A DNA stretch of 64,000 bases, taken from Coprococcus phoceensis (GTDB lineage: Bacteria > Bacillota > Clostridia > Lachnospirales > Lachnospiraceae). Shown here one piece after another: positions 26,129 to 36,122 of this stretch. Below the pieces are notes generated by a model that made no database searches, had not been told where the DNA came from, and saw nothing but the letters and a program-made list of their open reading frames with translations. The position numbers were made by a program, and so were the translations under genes. Position 1 is the first letter of the stretch. Every line of letters begins with the position of its first letter. The stretch is taken from the NCBI RefSeq assembly GCF_900104635.1, contig NZ_FNWC01000007.1, forward strand, positions 186,001 to 250,000, read 5' to 3'.

Positions 26129-27568
26129 ATGATGAACAGAGAAGATTATGTAAAGCAAATACCGGATTATCAATATATGAGAGAGACGGTGAAGAAAGAT
26201 GAGAACCGCTTACATTTTCACCTGATGCCGCCGACCGGTTGGATGAACGATCCAAATGGCTTGTGTGAGTTTCAGGGCATCAATCATATTTACTTCCAAT
26301 ACACCCCGTTTTTGGCAGGCTGGGGAACGAAACTATGGGGACATTATACGACAACAGACTGGATTCATTTTCAGGAGTGCGAGCCGTTCCTGTTTCCGGA
26401 TTGTGACTGGGACAGAGACGGTGTATACAGTGGGTCGGCATTTGTGGACGGAGACAAAATCCATTATTTTTACACCGGAAATGTAAAATTGCAAGACAAG
26501 GACTACGATTATATATTAGAAGGAAGAGAGCAGAATACGATTCATCTGGTAAGTGAGGATGGCGTGCATGCAGGTGAAAAACAACTTGTGATGACGAATT
26601 CAGACTATCCGGCAGATATGTCAAAGCATGTGAGAGACCCGAAAATATTTGCGAAGAACGGCAGATATTATATGGTTCAGGGAGCAAGGGATTGTGAGTC
26701 AAAAGGCTGTGTGCTTCTGTTTGAATCAGAAGATTTGATGACATGGAAGTATTTTGACCGGATTGCGCCAGAAGAAAAATTCGGCTATATGTGGGAATGT
26801 CCGGATTTATTTGAAGTAGATGGACAGGAAATTTTGATTGCATGCCCGCAGGGGGTTCCAAAGAGCGGACATGATTATCAGAATGTGTATCAATGCGGAT
26901 ATTTCCCGATTGAGATGGATTTTGAAAATAAGAAATATAAACTTGGGGAATTTCATGAATTGGATAAAGGGTTTGACATCTATGCCACACAGACGTTTCT
27001 TGATGAAAACGGCAGAAGAATTCTGATTGGCTGGATGGGAATTCCTGATGCGGATTATGACAATGATGCAACAGTGGAATATGATTGGATCCATGCACTG
27101 ACAATGCCGAGAGTTTTAACATATCAAGATGGAAAGCTAATACAGAAGCCATTAGAAGAATTAAAAAGTCTGAGAAAAAATAAAATGGTCACAAGTATTA
27201 CATCTTTTGGTGAGTGGACGACGACAGACTGCTGTTTTGAGTTGTCTGTAAAGAGAGACGATGAGAATGCTGCGATGATACTCGGTCTCAGGGACGATGT
27301 GACTTTGACTTACAAGGATCACATTCTGAAGCTGGAACTTGGAAAAAGCGGGCATGGAAGAAAACAGCGCACAGTGAAGCTGGACAGTCTTAAGAATATG
27401 ACTGTGTATTCAGATACTTCTGCCATTGAGATTTTTATTAATGATGGTGAGGAAGTGATGACGACAAGAGTATACAGTGAGAAATTGAACCAGAAAGTAA
27501 GATTTTTACAGTCTGAAACAGATGGCGAGATAGAGGTATACGATCTTGGAAGTTTTGTGATGGAGTAG
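26129..27568 (+). CDS. scrB: Sucrose-6-phosphate hydrolase (GH32)
   Basis: 479 residues. It cleaves sucrose-6-phosphate into glucose-6-phosphate and fructose in the cytoplasm. The GH32 nucleophile motif is GWMNDPNG (Asp near 41). The stabiliser RDPKIF and the acid/base WECPDLF (Glu near 222) follow, and a C-terminal beta-sandwich closes the protein. No signal peptide. It lies 33 bases after scrA and is co-transcribed with it, so import, phosphorylation and hydrolysis form one pathway. Confidence 0.94.
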   Translation: MMNREDYVKQIPDYQYMRETVKKDENRLHFHLMPPTGWMNDPNGLCEFQGINHIYFQYTPFLAGWGTKLWGHYTTTDWIHFQECEPFLFPDCDWDRDGVYSGSAFVDGDKIHYFYTGNVKLQDKDYDYILEGREQNTIHLVSEDGVHAGEKQLVMTNSDYPADMSKHVRDPKIFAKNGRYYMVQGARDCESKGCVLLFESEDLMTWKYFDRIAPEEKFGYMWECPDLFEVDGQEILIACPQGVPKSGHDYQNVYQCGYFPIEMDFENKKYKLGEFHELDKGFDIYATQTFLDENGRRILIGWMGIPDADYDNDATVEYDWIHALTMPRVLTYQDGKLIQKPLEELKSLRKNKMVTSITSFGEWTTTDCCFELSVKRDDENAAMILGLRDDVTLTYKDHILKLELGKSGHGRKQRTVKLDSLKNMTVYSDTSAIEIFINDGEEVMTTRVYSEKLNQKVRFLQSETDGEIEVYDLGSFVME

Positions 27569-27579
27569 TGACAAAATAG

Positions 27580-27631
27580 TTGACAATATATTGACCATAT
27601 AGTCTATTATTTGCATAATAGACTATATGGT
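27580..27631 (+). promoter_or_regulatory. TetR promoter inside a 38-bp perfect palindrome
   Basis: ACCATATAGTCTATTAT (27594-27610) and its exact complement (27615-27631) flank the 4 bases TTGC. A promoter TTGACC (27591-27596) with CATAAT (27614-27619), 17 bases apart, overlaps the palindrome. A TetR dimer pair bound here would block its own promoter. Confidence 0.8.
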
Positions 27632-27653
27632 TTATTTTATTGGAGGGATTATT

Positions 27654-28295
27654 TTGAAACAAAGTGAAAAAACAAAACGAACAAAAGAAAAAATTATGGC
27701 GGCTGCAATGGAAGAATTTGGAACAAAAAGCTATGATGCGGCATCGCTCAATACGATGTGCATTGAAAATCAGATTTCAAAAGGTTTGATTTATCACAAC
27801 TTTAAGAATAAAGATCAGCTGTATTTGCAATGTGTCGGGCAGTGTTATGCACAGATGACGGAATATTTACAAAGGACAGAGGACGATTTTACGGACGTAC
27901 AAAGTGAATTGCAGGAAATATTACATTCCAGACAAGTATTTTTCGCAGAGAATCCGTATTGCTGCAATATATTCTTTGACAGTATCCTGCAGCCTCCGAA
28001 GCATCTCCAAGGGGATATCCGGCAGTTGAAAAAGGGATATGACATGTATCTTGCAAAACGGTATCGAAATCTGCTCGGGCGTCTGGAACTGAGAGAAGGA
28101 ATTTCAGAAGATTTTGCGCTAGAATATTTTATTATGTTTCAAGAAATGTTTAACAGATATTTCCGCGAGAAATCGGATAAAGACAATGAAATAAAATCGG
28201 TTATAGAAAATCATGAATCAAAATTAGAACAAATGCTGAACATTATGTTATATGGAATCGCAAAAGAGACAGGAGGAGTGGATACAAAATGTTAG
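27654..28295 (+). CDS. TetR/AcrR-family repressor
   Basis: 213 residues from TTG 27654, six bases after GGAGGG; an in-frame ATG at 27627 lies inside the palindrome and has no ribosome site. The N-terminal helix-turn-helix (TMCIENQISKGLIYHNFKNK) is typical, with a helical ligand-binding C-terminal part. Its stop overlaps the start of the antiporter gene, so the pair is translationally coupled. It probably represses the operon through the 38-bp palindrome and is released by an unknown ligand. Confidence 0.9.
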   Translation: MKQSEKTKRTKEKIMAAAMEEFGTKSYDAASLNTMCIENQISKGLIYHNFKNKDQLYLQCVGQCYAQMTEYLQRTEDDFTDVQSELQEILHSRQVFFAENPYCCNIFFDSILQPPKHLQGDIRQLKKGYDMYLAKRYRNLLGRLELREGISEDFALEYFIMFQEMFNRYFREKSDKDNEIKSVIENHESKLEQMLNIMLYGIAKETGGVDTKC

Positions 28296-29503
28296 TACAA
28301 ATATTACGTTTATTGATTATGGTAATTCTTGCGTTGGGCATCGGAAAGCTGGTTTCCAAATTAAAATTGCCGTCCATTTTGGGATGGCTGATTACGGGGA
28401 TGGTTTTCGGACCGCATGCGTTTGCAGTGATGAATCAGGAAACTTTGGATGCAGGCTGGTATCAGATTGTCGTACATGTATTGGAATGTGCAGTCGGTCT
28501 TATGATAGGAACGGAACTTGTCTGGAACAAAATCAAACGTTCCGGAAAATCGATTGTCATCACAACACTTACGCAGTCACTGGGAACATTTTTTGTTGTC
28601 TCGTTGGTATTCGGCGTGGTATTCTATTTATCGGATATTCTGGTCTATCTGGCGTTTATTTTTGGAGGAATCGCGTTGGCGACTGCGCCGGCGCCGGCAT
28701 TATCGATCGTCAGAGAGTTTAACACAAAAGGACCGGTTACCGGAACACTGATTCCGATGGCTGCGCTGGATGATATTGTAGGATGTATTGTGTTCTTTAC
28801 GACAATTGCAATCGTTGTGGGGAATCCGTCGTCAGGTGAACTTCCGGCGTATATGATTGCCTTGGTTGTGATCCTTCCGTTAATAATAGGAGCGGTGATA
28901 GGATTTTTTGCAGGAATGCTATTGAAAAGAGAATAGAATGCATTTGCAACGATGGCTACCTTAATCGGGATGATTTTAGTGACATCGGCTGTTGGATTTG
29001 TGTTTAACCATTTCGTGATGCCAAGCCCGGTTTTGAACTTTATGTTGATGGGAATGGCTTTTTCAGCCGCATTTTCCAATATGGTTACAGAGGAGAGACT
29101 GGAGCAGATTATGCAGGGATTCAACCCGATTTTAGGAATTGCGATGATTATTGTGATCTTGAATCTTGGAGCTCCTTTGGACTATCATTTGATTTTAGGT
29201 GCAGGTATGTTTACTGCGATTTATATCATTGTCCGTGCTGCAGGTAAATATTTTGGGGCATATTTTGGAGCGAGTGTTACAAAATCACCTGAAAGTGTCA
29301 AAAAATAGCTTGGACTTACCCTTTTGCCGCATTCAGGAGTATCGCTTGTGTTTACTGGAATTGCAGTGTCTGTATTAGCAGGACTGGCACCGGACTGTGC
29401 GAAAATTATTCAGGGAACAATTGCGGCAGCGGCGGTAATCAATGAAATCATCGCTGTAATTGCAGCTAAAAAAGGATTTGAGTGGGCTGGTGAAATGCAA
29501 TAA
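28289..29503 (+). pseudogene. Kef/CPA2-type cation:proton antiporter with two in-frame TAG codons
   Basis: One continuous frame of 404 codons encodes a multi-helix antiporter of the monovalent cation:proton antiporter-2 family (LPSILGWLITGMVFGP, LPHSGVSLVFTGIAV). It is interrupted by TAG at 28934-28936 and TAG at 29306-29308. Homology continues without a shift across both, so these are point nonsense changes rather than indels. Unless the codons are read through, only the first 215 residues are made. The TetR gene before it is intact. Confidence 0.85.
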
Positions 29504-29543
29504 TTATAGACTATGAATTAAAACGAGAGGAATGGTGAAGATT

Positions 29544-30470
29544 ATGAAACGATTTTTAGATTGTACGGCATCAGATTTTGAGAATATGAAGAAGAAAGAA
29601 CTTCTTGAGGCAATTTCCGCAAGTGAGGGAAGAGTTCTTGTGTGTGAGACAATCGGGATATTACAACCGATGCTGGGGGATGTGACAAACGCAGAATTTG
29701 TGGCGTCGATGGGAGCAGATATGATTCTTTTGAATATGTTTGATGTCAATCATCCAGTGATTCAGGGATTGCCTAAGACAGAGGATAGAGAAGTTATTCG
29801 AAAAATAAAACAATTGACGGGAAGACCTGTCGGAATTAATTTGGAGCCATTGGAACAAGGAAAAGAAAGCAGTGTTGAGACAAATGAGATGTGGAAACTT
29901 TCCGGCGGACGTGTAGCGACACTTGAAAATGCAAAAACAGCAGTGGAAATGGGCGTGGATTTCATTGTGCTAACCGGAAATCCGGGAATTGGGGTCACAA
30001 ATGCGGCGATTACGGATACCTTGAAGCTTTACAGAGAGCATTTGGGAGAACAGGTGGTGCTGATTGCCGGAAAAATGCATGCGTCCGGAATTTTATCTGA
30101 GTGTGGAGAACATATTTTAACGGAAGCAGATGTACGTGCTTTCGCAGAGGCAGGAGCTGATATTATCTTGCTTCCGGCGCCTGGAACAGTGCCGGGGATT
30201 ACGATGGAATATGTGAGGAGTTTAGTAGTGTGCGCGCACAGTCTTGGAAAGATGACACTGACAGCAATCGGAACCTCTCAGGAGGGAGCGGACACAGATA
30301 CGATAAAAGAAATTGCGTTAATGTGTAAAATGACAGGAACAGATCTGCATCATCTTGGAGATGCGGGATATGGCGGAATGGCTTTGCCTGAAAATATTTT
30401 GGAATACGGAAAGGTTATCCGTGGAATCCGCCATACCTATCACCGTATGGCCGTTTCCATCCGAAGATAG
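29544..30470 (+). CDS. TIM-barrel protein of unknown function (DUF7916-like)
   Basis: About 308 residues with alternating beta-alpha units and glycine-rich loops typical of a phosphate-binding TIM barrel (GRVLVCETIG, FIVLTGNPGIGVTNAAI, GADIILLPAPGTVPGI, LHHLGDAGYGGMALPE). Relatives are often labelled haloacid dehalogenase-like or PEP phosphonomutase-like without proof. ATG 29544 is chosen with GGTG upstream; ATG 29532 is too close to its AGAGG. No pathway neighbours, so no reaction is assigned. Confidence 0.8.
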   Translation: MKRFLDCTASDFENMKKKELLEAISASEGRVLVCETIGILQPMLGDVTNAEFVASMGADMILLNMFDVNHPVIQGLPKTEDREVIRKIKQLTGRPVGINLEPLEQGKESSVETNEMWKLSGGRVATLENAKTAVEMGVDFIVLTGNPGIGVTNAAITDTLKLYREHLGEQVVLIAGKMHASGILSECGEHILTEADVRAFAEAGADIILLPAPGTVPGITMEYVRSLVVCAHSLGKMTLTAIGTSQEGADTDTIKEIALMCKMTGTDLHHLGDAGYGGMALPENILEYGKVIRGIRHTYHRMAVSIRR

Positions 30471-30511
30471 AGGGAGATAAAAATGAATGAAAAAATTGTC
30501 AGGAGATACGA

Positions 30512-33500
30512 ATGATAAAGAAAATTAGATTTTTGATAGTAGGAATAGTAATGTTGTTGGCAATTGTTCTGCTTATCAGTAAACCACGTGAAAGTGAAGC
30601 GGAATCCCTTTTGTCTTATGCAAAGGCTATCGTAGAAGGAGAGGAGATAGAAACAAAGCAATATAGCGAGATAAAAACATATCTCCAGTCTTCAGAAAAA
30701 AACAGTCAGCATGATTTTCTGGCAGGTGTAACTGCTTATGCAAAGGAGGATTATCGGACGGCGGTGAAAGAGTTTACTTCAGCGGCGGAAAAAATTCAAG
30801 AACAAGACGATGATTTTATCAAAATCTATACATACGTTCTACTGAATGAATCGCTTCAATATGATGAAGGAGAAATAGAAGATTTCGCAGAAAACAGTCG
30901 AAAAGCGTTACATTATATGGCACAATCAAAAGAGTATAGAAATAACGTTGATCTATGCTGGAGAATCGCATCCATATTTTTGGAAAACCAGGAGGATAAC
31001 AAGCAAGGTGCCAGACTTTTAGAAGAGTATGTGATAAATGTGAAGGGACTGAAAGCTGAAAGTAAGGTTAGGCTGTATGGAAACATTGGGCAATTATATT
31101 CGATAGCAGGGGATTATTCCGCTGCTTTACAATATTGTTGGCGTGGCCTTGAGATCTTGGAATCCTCTCCTCTGATTCCGAATCATTCCAAATACATGTC
31201 AAAATTTTTTGCAGTGCTTGGAGATAATGCTTATGGATTGGAACAGTATCAAGCAGCAATCGAATATTATGAGCAATCTTTGGAGATTTTCCGAAAAAGA
31301 GAGGATGATCACCTGGTGGCAGATGCCAGTCTTGCTTTGGTCAATGAAGGAACCGCATATCTTGAGCTGGGACAGCATAAAAAAGTGCTTTCTGTGCTGG
31401 AGGAGCTAGATGAATTGATACCTAAATTACCAGAAGCACAGAAAGATGATATCCAAATTCTGCGGGGAAATCTAAGAGCACAGCTGTATATAGATGAGGG
31501 CAATCTTGAACAGGCAGAGTATGAACTGGAAACTGCAAAGGAGTTGCTGAACACAGATGATGTGGAATATTCTTTGAATAAGGATGTGTATTTAGATTAT
31601 TCCTATGCAAGATGGTATAAGGAACAGGGAAGATTTGATGAAGCATTAGAGTTGTATCAGCAGATTGTCAGATGTTCAGCAGATGCGGGGCTTGGACTCG
31701 AAAAAAATGCTTATTCTGATATGGCAGATATTTATATGCAGGAAAATAATACGGATGCATATATCGCAACCCGTGAACAATATGTGAAAGTGATTGAACT
31801 TAAAAATCAGCAGTTAAGTACTGATTATATAGAATATTCGGAAAAAATTCATCAATATTATTCTTTGACGGAACAGCATCAAATCAGAAAAATCATCATT
31901 ACAGTTATAAGTGTCATAGGAATTATTATATTAGCTGATATTGTATTTTTGCTGATAAAATGGCGAAAAAAGAGCTACACCGATCACATGAGCAGATTGT
32001 ATAACCGTGAGTATTTGACAGGGTATATGAAAAAAAATAAAAAGAAACTGGCAGGTAAGCCATTGTCTCTGCTTATGATTGATATTGATTATTTCAAACA
32101 GTATGCTTATACCTTAAGCGGGCAGCTTGCGAAGGTGACGGATGCCCTTGGAAATGAAACGGAATATCGGTACGATGTCTGTGACCGGCTCATTGAGATC
32201 CGCCAGTATGGTGCAGAGGGAATCCTGAAGGAGGATACAGAAGTATCCGGTATGGATGCAAAACTTTTGGAAGCAGAGAGACAGAATGGAAGGAAACGGT
32301 TGTGTCAGATCACCCGTTATACCAGAGACCTGCGGGGACAGGTCACAGAAACTGTCGATGCACTGGGACAGAAGGAAACCTATACCTATGATAAAAAGGG
32401 GCAGCTTCTTGGAAAACTGGATAAGGAAGGGTATCTGACCAAGTATGCTTATACAAAACAGGGAGACTTATCCGGTATCCAGTATGCAGACGGAAAGGAA
32501 GTGAAACTGTCCTATAATCCGCTCCGGCAGCTGATTGAGATACAGGACTGGCTGGGAAGCACAAGGATCACCCCGGATGCACTGGGAAGGGCACAAAAGG
32601 TGCAGTACCCGGATGGAAGGGAAGTATCCTATACCTATGGAAAAGCAGGAGAGAGAAGAAGCATTACCTATCCGGATGGAAAAACGGTCTTCTATGGCTA
32701 TGATGAGCAGCTCCGGCTTTCGGAATTAAAAGAAGGAGACAGCGTCATTACCTATGGGTATGATCCGGTGGGAAGACTGTGTGAAAAACAGTTCCCGAAT
32801 GGAACAAAGACCACCTATGCTTACGACAAAAAAGACCAGCTGACAGAACTGTTGCATCAAGACCAGGAGGGCATCCTTGACCGCTACACCTATCTGTATG
32901 ACCTTTTGGGAAATAAGACCGGAATCACCAAGGAAAGAAGAGGGCTGGAGCGTGAGAGCGGACAGTACCGTTATGGGTATGATGCCCTGGGCAGGCTGTC
33001 AGAAATCCAAAAGGACGGAGAAATCCAGACACAGTATGGTTATGATGCCTTTGGAAACCGTACATGGAAAGAAGAACGCGGGGAACAAACCTCTTATCAG
33101 TATAATGCCCTGAACCAGCTGGTAAGCGAAAGACAGGGGGAAATCCGCAAAGAGTACGGTTATGATAAGAGAGGAAACTTAACCGCTATTCTTGAAAATG
33201 GGGCATGGAAGAAGCGGTATGTCTATGGAGCAATGAACCGTCTGGAAGAAGCGGTGGATGCGGCAGGCAAACAGGCAAGATACCAGTATAACGGGCTGGG
33301 ACACCGGGTAGGAAAGCAGGAGGGTGTCCTTCCAAAAGAAAAACTGGAGAAGCTGGACCCGCAGAGAAGAGTCGGCATGGAGATTGGAAACAGCCGTCAG
33401 ATTACTTATACCCTGGATCTGACCAGACAGTACTATAACCTTCTGGAGCGGACAGAAGAAAGCCAAAGCCAGAGATACTTTTGGGATGGGAACGTGGCAG

Positions 33501-34477
33501 CGTATGAGGAGAATGGGGAAAGGAACTATTACCTTCAGGACGAATTGGGAAGCCCGCTGAGGCTTGAGGACAGCGTTGGAACAATCAAAGAGAACTATGG
33601 ATACGGAGCCTTTGGGGAAGACCTGTATCAGAACCAGGGGAAAATACAGCCGTTTGGCTATACGGGATACCAAAGAGATGAGATAGCAGGAACCTACTAT
33701 GCCCAGGCGAGAGAATATCTCGCAGAGAACGGAAGGTTTGCAGGGCAGGATTTGATTGTCGGCTTTATTGAGTATCCAGAAACACTTAATAGATATGGAT
33801 ATTGTTGGGATAATCCTTTTAAATATGTGGATTATGATGGGGAATTTCCAACAATAATTGCAGGAGCAGGGATTGGTTTTTTAGTATCTGGAATTTCATC
33901 AATAGTAACACAAGTGGTTTTGGATAGAAAGGTAAACTTGAAAGAAGTGGCGGTAGATGCAGTAAGTGGTGCTGTAAAAGGTGGAATTGCAGGAAGTGGA
34001 ATTGGAATAGTTGGTGGCATACTTGCTACGGGTGCTACAGGAGCAGCTACTAGTGTTGCATCTCAAATTTATGCAGACGATAAAAAATTGAATGAGGTTG
34101 ATTGGAACTCAGTAGTGATAGCTGGAGGTATTGATGCCGTAACTTATGGTGTTGGAAAATATAAAATTAAAGGGAAAGGACCTACGGTTCAAGAACAATT
34201 GAGAAAAACAAATGACGATGTATATAAGGCGAAATTACATAAGGCGGGATATGACAAAAAACGGCAACATGGAAAAAGTTATCAACGTGCAATAAAAAAG
34301 GTATCTGAACTTGAAGAACTACAGGATTCATTAGCAGAAAAATGGTTAAAGGAAAAAAAGACAGACGGTATCAAAGAAATAGGGGAAAATTTTGGGAAAA
34401 AATTGCAGGAAAAAGTAATGATATTACAATTAGGAACCACACAAGGAATAAATAATGTTGAACGATGTGAAGCATAG
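30512..34477 (+). CDS. TPR-transmembrane-truncated GGDEF protein fused to an Rhs core with variable tip
   Basis: 1321 residues in one frame, AGGAG before the ATG. Residues 1-25 are a signal/membrane helix, 35-450 TPR-like helical repeats, and about 463-482 a second membrane helix. The start of a GGDEF domain follows (LYNREYL, LLMIDIDYFKQY to about 531), but the GGDEF signature is missing. The sequence switches there to Rhs YD-repeats (LSGQLAKVTDALGNETEYRY) up to the Rhs boundary region near 1100 (NRYGYCWDNPFKYVDYDG). The last 220 residues are a variable tip with Gly-rich hydrophobic segments and a Lys-rich end. Rhs shells deliver C-terminal toxins; the tip activity is unrecognised. The gene looks like recombination between a diguanylate-cyclase gene and an rhs gene. 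Confidence 0.85.
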   Translation: MIKKIRFLIVGIVMLLAIVLLISKPRESEAESLLSYAKAIVEGEEIETKQYSEIKTYLQSSEKNSQHDFLAGVTAYAKEDYRTAVKEFTSAAEKIQEQDDDFIKIYTYVLLNESLQYDEGEIEDFAENSRKALHYMAQSKEYRNNVDLCWRIASIFLENQEDNKQGARLLEEYVINVKGLKAESKVRLYGNIGQLYSIAGDYSAALQYCWRGLEILESSPLIPNHSKYMSKFFAVLGDNAYGLEQYQAAIEYYEQSLEIFRKREDDHLVADASLALVNEGTAYLELGQHKKVLSVLEELDELIPKLPEAQKDDIQILRGNLRAQLYIDEGNLEQAEYELETAKELLNTDDVEYSLNKDVYLDYSYARWYKEQGRFDEALELYQQIVRCSADAGLGLEKNAYSDMADIYMQENNTDAYIATREQYVKVIELKNQQLSTDYIEYSEKIHQYYSLTEQHQIRKIIITVISVIGIIILADIVFLLIKWRKKSYTDHMSRLYNREYLTGYMKKNKKKLAGKPLSLLMIDIDYFKQYAYTLSGQLAKVTDALGNETEYRYDVCDRLIEIRQYGAEGILKEDTEVSGMDAKLLEAERQNGRKRLCQITRYTRDLRGQVTETVDALGQKETYTYDKKGQLLGKLDKEGYLTKYAYTKQGDLSGIQYADGKEVKLSYNPLRQLIEIQDWLGSTRITPDALGRAQKVQYPDGREVSYTYGKAGERRSITYPDGKTVFYGYDEQLRLSELKEGDSVITYGYDPVGRLCEKQFPNGTKTTYAYDKKDQLTELLHQDQEGILDRYTYLYDLLGNKTGITKERRGLERESGQYRYGYDALGRLSEIQKDGEIQTQYGYDAFGNRTWKEERGEQTSYQYNALNQLVSERQGEIRKEYGYDKRGNLTAILENGAWKKRYVYGAMNRLEEAVDAAGKQARYQYNGLGHRVGKQEGVLPKEKLEKLDPQRRVGMEIGNSRQITYTLDLTRQYYNLLERTEESQSQRYFWDGNVAAYEENGERNYYLQDELGSPLRLEDSVGTIKENYGYGAFGEDLYQNQGKIQPFGYTGYQRDEIAGTYYAQAREYLAENGRFAGQDLIVGFIEYPETLNRYGYCWDNPFKYVDYDGEFPTIIAGAGIGFLVSGISSIVTQVVLDRKVNLKEVAVDAVSGAVKGGIAGSGIGIVGGILATGATGAATSVASQIYADDKKLNEVDWNSVVIAGGIDAVTYGVGKYKIKGKGPTVQEQLRKTNDDVYKAKLHKAGYDKKRQHGKSYQRAIKKVSELEELQDSLAEKWLKEKKTDGIKEIGENFGKKLQEKVMILQLGTTQGINNVERCEA
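32972..33740 (+). repeat. Rhs core direct repeat, copy 1
   Basis: This 769-base part of the Rhs core is repeated with only scattered differences at 36211-36980. Long direct repeats like this allow recombination that swaps the downstream tips. Confidence 0.9.
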
Positions 34478-34505
34478 GAAGTAAAATGAAAATGGAGGAA
34501 CATAT

Positions 34506-35057
34506 ATGTTTTTTGAAATATTTATACAAATGATGCCATATTTGGCTGTGTTCGCTGTTTTAGGATATATTGGACGAGCTCAACAAAAAAAGGCTAAAGA
34601 AAGGGAAGAGGAACAGAAAAAGGGTATTATTAGAACTTGTTATGTAGTAAAAACAGAAAAAATATTAACTATTATATTTATTATAGGAATCTTCTTTACA
34701 GGTGGTTTGGTGGTGGCAAGTGTTATTCAACAGGAAGATTTCTTCCCTCTTTTTGTGTTTGGTATTGCATTTGTTGTTTTTTTAATCGGATCATTGAATA
34801 TGATAATGTGGAAACTTGAAGTGAATGGAGATAAAATCATATGGCGTTCCACATTTGGTAAAAAGATGACATTTTATTTTGATGACATTACATATTGTGA
34901 AAGAAAAAAAGGTTCTATTCGAGTGTATGTAAATGGAGAAAAGTTATTTACGATTGATAGCAATATAGACAAAACAGAATTTATGGAAGATATAAAAAGG
35001 AGAAGAATACCAGTAAAATCTTATTATGTCAATCAATTAAAAAAGAATAGAAAATAA
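34506..35057 (+). CDS. Putative Rhs immunity protein, membrane DUF6560-like
   Basis: 183 residues with AATGGAGGA upstream. Helix 1 at the N-terminus, a Lys/Glu-rich cytoplasmic segment (KAKEREEEQKKGIIRT), two more membrane helices, then a small beta-rich domain (WKLEVNGDKIIWRSTFG, DDITYCERKKGSIRVYVNG). It follows the Rhs tip by 28 bases, the usual immunity position. Two close relatives (41663-42232 and 44777-45346) sit in the cassette array, sharing the long stretches around EREEEQKKGIIRT and GSLNMIMWKLEVNGD. Immunity is inferred from position and family expansion. Confidence 0.75.
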   Translation: MFFEIFIQMMPYLAVFAVLGYIGRAQQKKAKEREEEQKKGIIRTCYVVKTEKILTIIFIIGIFFTGGLVVASVIQQEDFFPLFVFGIAFVVFLIGSLNMIMWKLEVNGDKIIWRSTFGKKMTFYFDDITYCERKKGSIRVYVNGEKLFTIDSNIDKTEFMEDIKRRRIPVKSYYVNQLKKNRK

Positions 35058-35065
35058 TACCATTT

Positions 35066-35163
35066 TTGTACCAGAACCAGGGGAAGATACAGCCGTTTGG
35101 TTATACGGGCTACCAAAGAGATGAGGTGTCAGGTACTTATTACAGCGTCAATTGGCAAAAAAA
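35066..35163 (+). pseudogene. Rhs core scrap
   Basis: Encodes NQGKIQPFGYTGYQRDEVSGTYY, identical in type to the end of the Rhs core at 33.6 kb, then runs out of frame into the next tip fragment. It is the homology leader of a displaced tip module. Confidence 0.75.
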
Positions 35164-35589
35164 TGGTTAAATGAAAAAACGACAGACGGTATCAAAGAAA
35201 TAGAGGGAAATTTTGGGAAAATAAAAGGTACTAAGTGGGGAAATAAAATTTTTAAATCTGATAGGTACTATAGAAGTCAAATTACACGTGCTAGAAATGC
35301 TTGGAAAAATAACAAGATTGTTAAACCAAGATTTAGTACATATATGAATGGATTTATAGGAGTATCTGGAATGGAAGTAATTGATAAAGTTACAGATTTA
35401 CAATCAAGTTATATGCCAGGAATAAATATAAAAGAGGAACTTAAACGTATATTAAATGATATTTATAATCAAGGGGAGGAATGGGTAACGGAAACAAATG
35501 AAATAAAAAATTATACCAACCAAATTTTAGATAAAATGCTAAAAACTATTACAAACGAGGAACTAGAAGCTGTATTATGCCTAGAATAG
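35152..35589 (+). pseudogene. Displaced Rhs C-terminal tip
   Basis: A 145-codon frame beginning LAKKWLNEKTTDGIKEI, which matches the tip of the main Rhs protein (LAEKWLKEKKTDGIKEI), and then diverging to its own end (YRSQITRARNAWKNNKI and so on). It has no ribosome site or usual start and is preceded by an Rhs core scrap. It is best read as a stored, silent toxin end that can be recombined onto the main gene. Its activity is unknown. Confidence 0.65.
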
Positions 35590-35603
35590 TAGGAGGAAAG
35601 AGT

Positions 35604-36122
35604 ATGCTTTTTTTAAGAATTCTTATTGTAGCATTTATTGTAACGGGAATAATGGACTTATTAGCAAAAAAAAGTAGGAAAAAAACAGGAGCATTGAAAA
35701 AATTTGTCGTACGAGCTCCACTAGATTTTGCAGGATTGGGAACTATAGTAATGATAATAGTCATTGGTGCCTTGGTTTTTGCTCAAGTAGAAAATCAGGA
35801 CATCCCATTACCAATTATGGTGATTTTTATATTAGTTGTAATAATTCCGGGTTTTTTACTCATGGTAGCTCCTATAAAAGGGGTATGGGATATCATTGTA
35901 GATGGTGATGATATTACTGTGGTGAAAGCATTTATTTTTAAACGTCATTGGAAATTTTCTGATATTAGTTATGGGAAAGTGACTAGAGGAGGAATGAAAA
36001 TATATGTGGAAGGGGGAAAGAAAAAAGCCTTTTTTGTAGATGGAATGTGTGAGCATTTTTCTAACTTTATGAAACGAATGGAAAAAGAAGGGAAAAATAT
36101 CATATATCCTGAAGGAATGTAA
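35604..36122 (+). CDS. Putative immunity protein of the displaced tip
   Basis: 172 residues from ATG 35604 with AGGAGG seven bases upstream. One N-terminal helix, two membrane helices, then a beta-rich domain WDIIVDGDDITVVKAFIFKR with SDISYGKVTRGGMKIYVEG. This pattern matches the 34.5 kb protein (VNGDKI, DDITY, GSIRVYVNG) although overall similarity is low. It follows the displaced tip directly, so it is probably its cognate immunity protein. Confidence 0.7.
   Translation: MLFLRILIVAFIVTGIMDLLAKKSRKKTGALKKFVVRAPLDFAGLGTIVMIIVIGALVFAQVENQDIPLPIMVIFILVVIIPGFLLMVAPIKGVWDIIVDGDDITVVKAFIFKRHWKFSDISYGKVTRGGMKIYVEGGKKKAFFVDGMCEHFSNFMKRMEKEGKNIIYPEGM

Noticed and set aside
28934..29308. Pyrrolysine or recoded UAG in the antiporter
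   Set aside because: Antiporters are not known users of pyrrolysine, no pyl gene is in view, and many nearby genes end normally in TAG.
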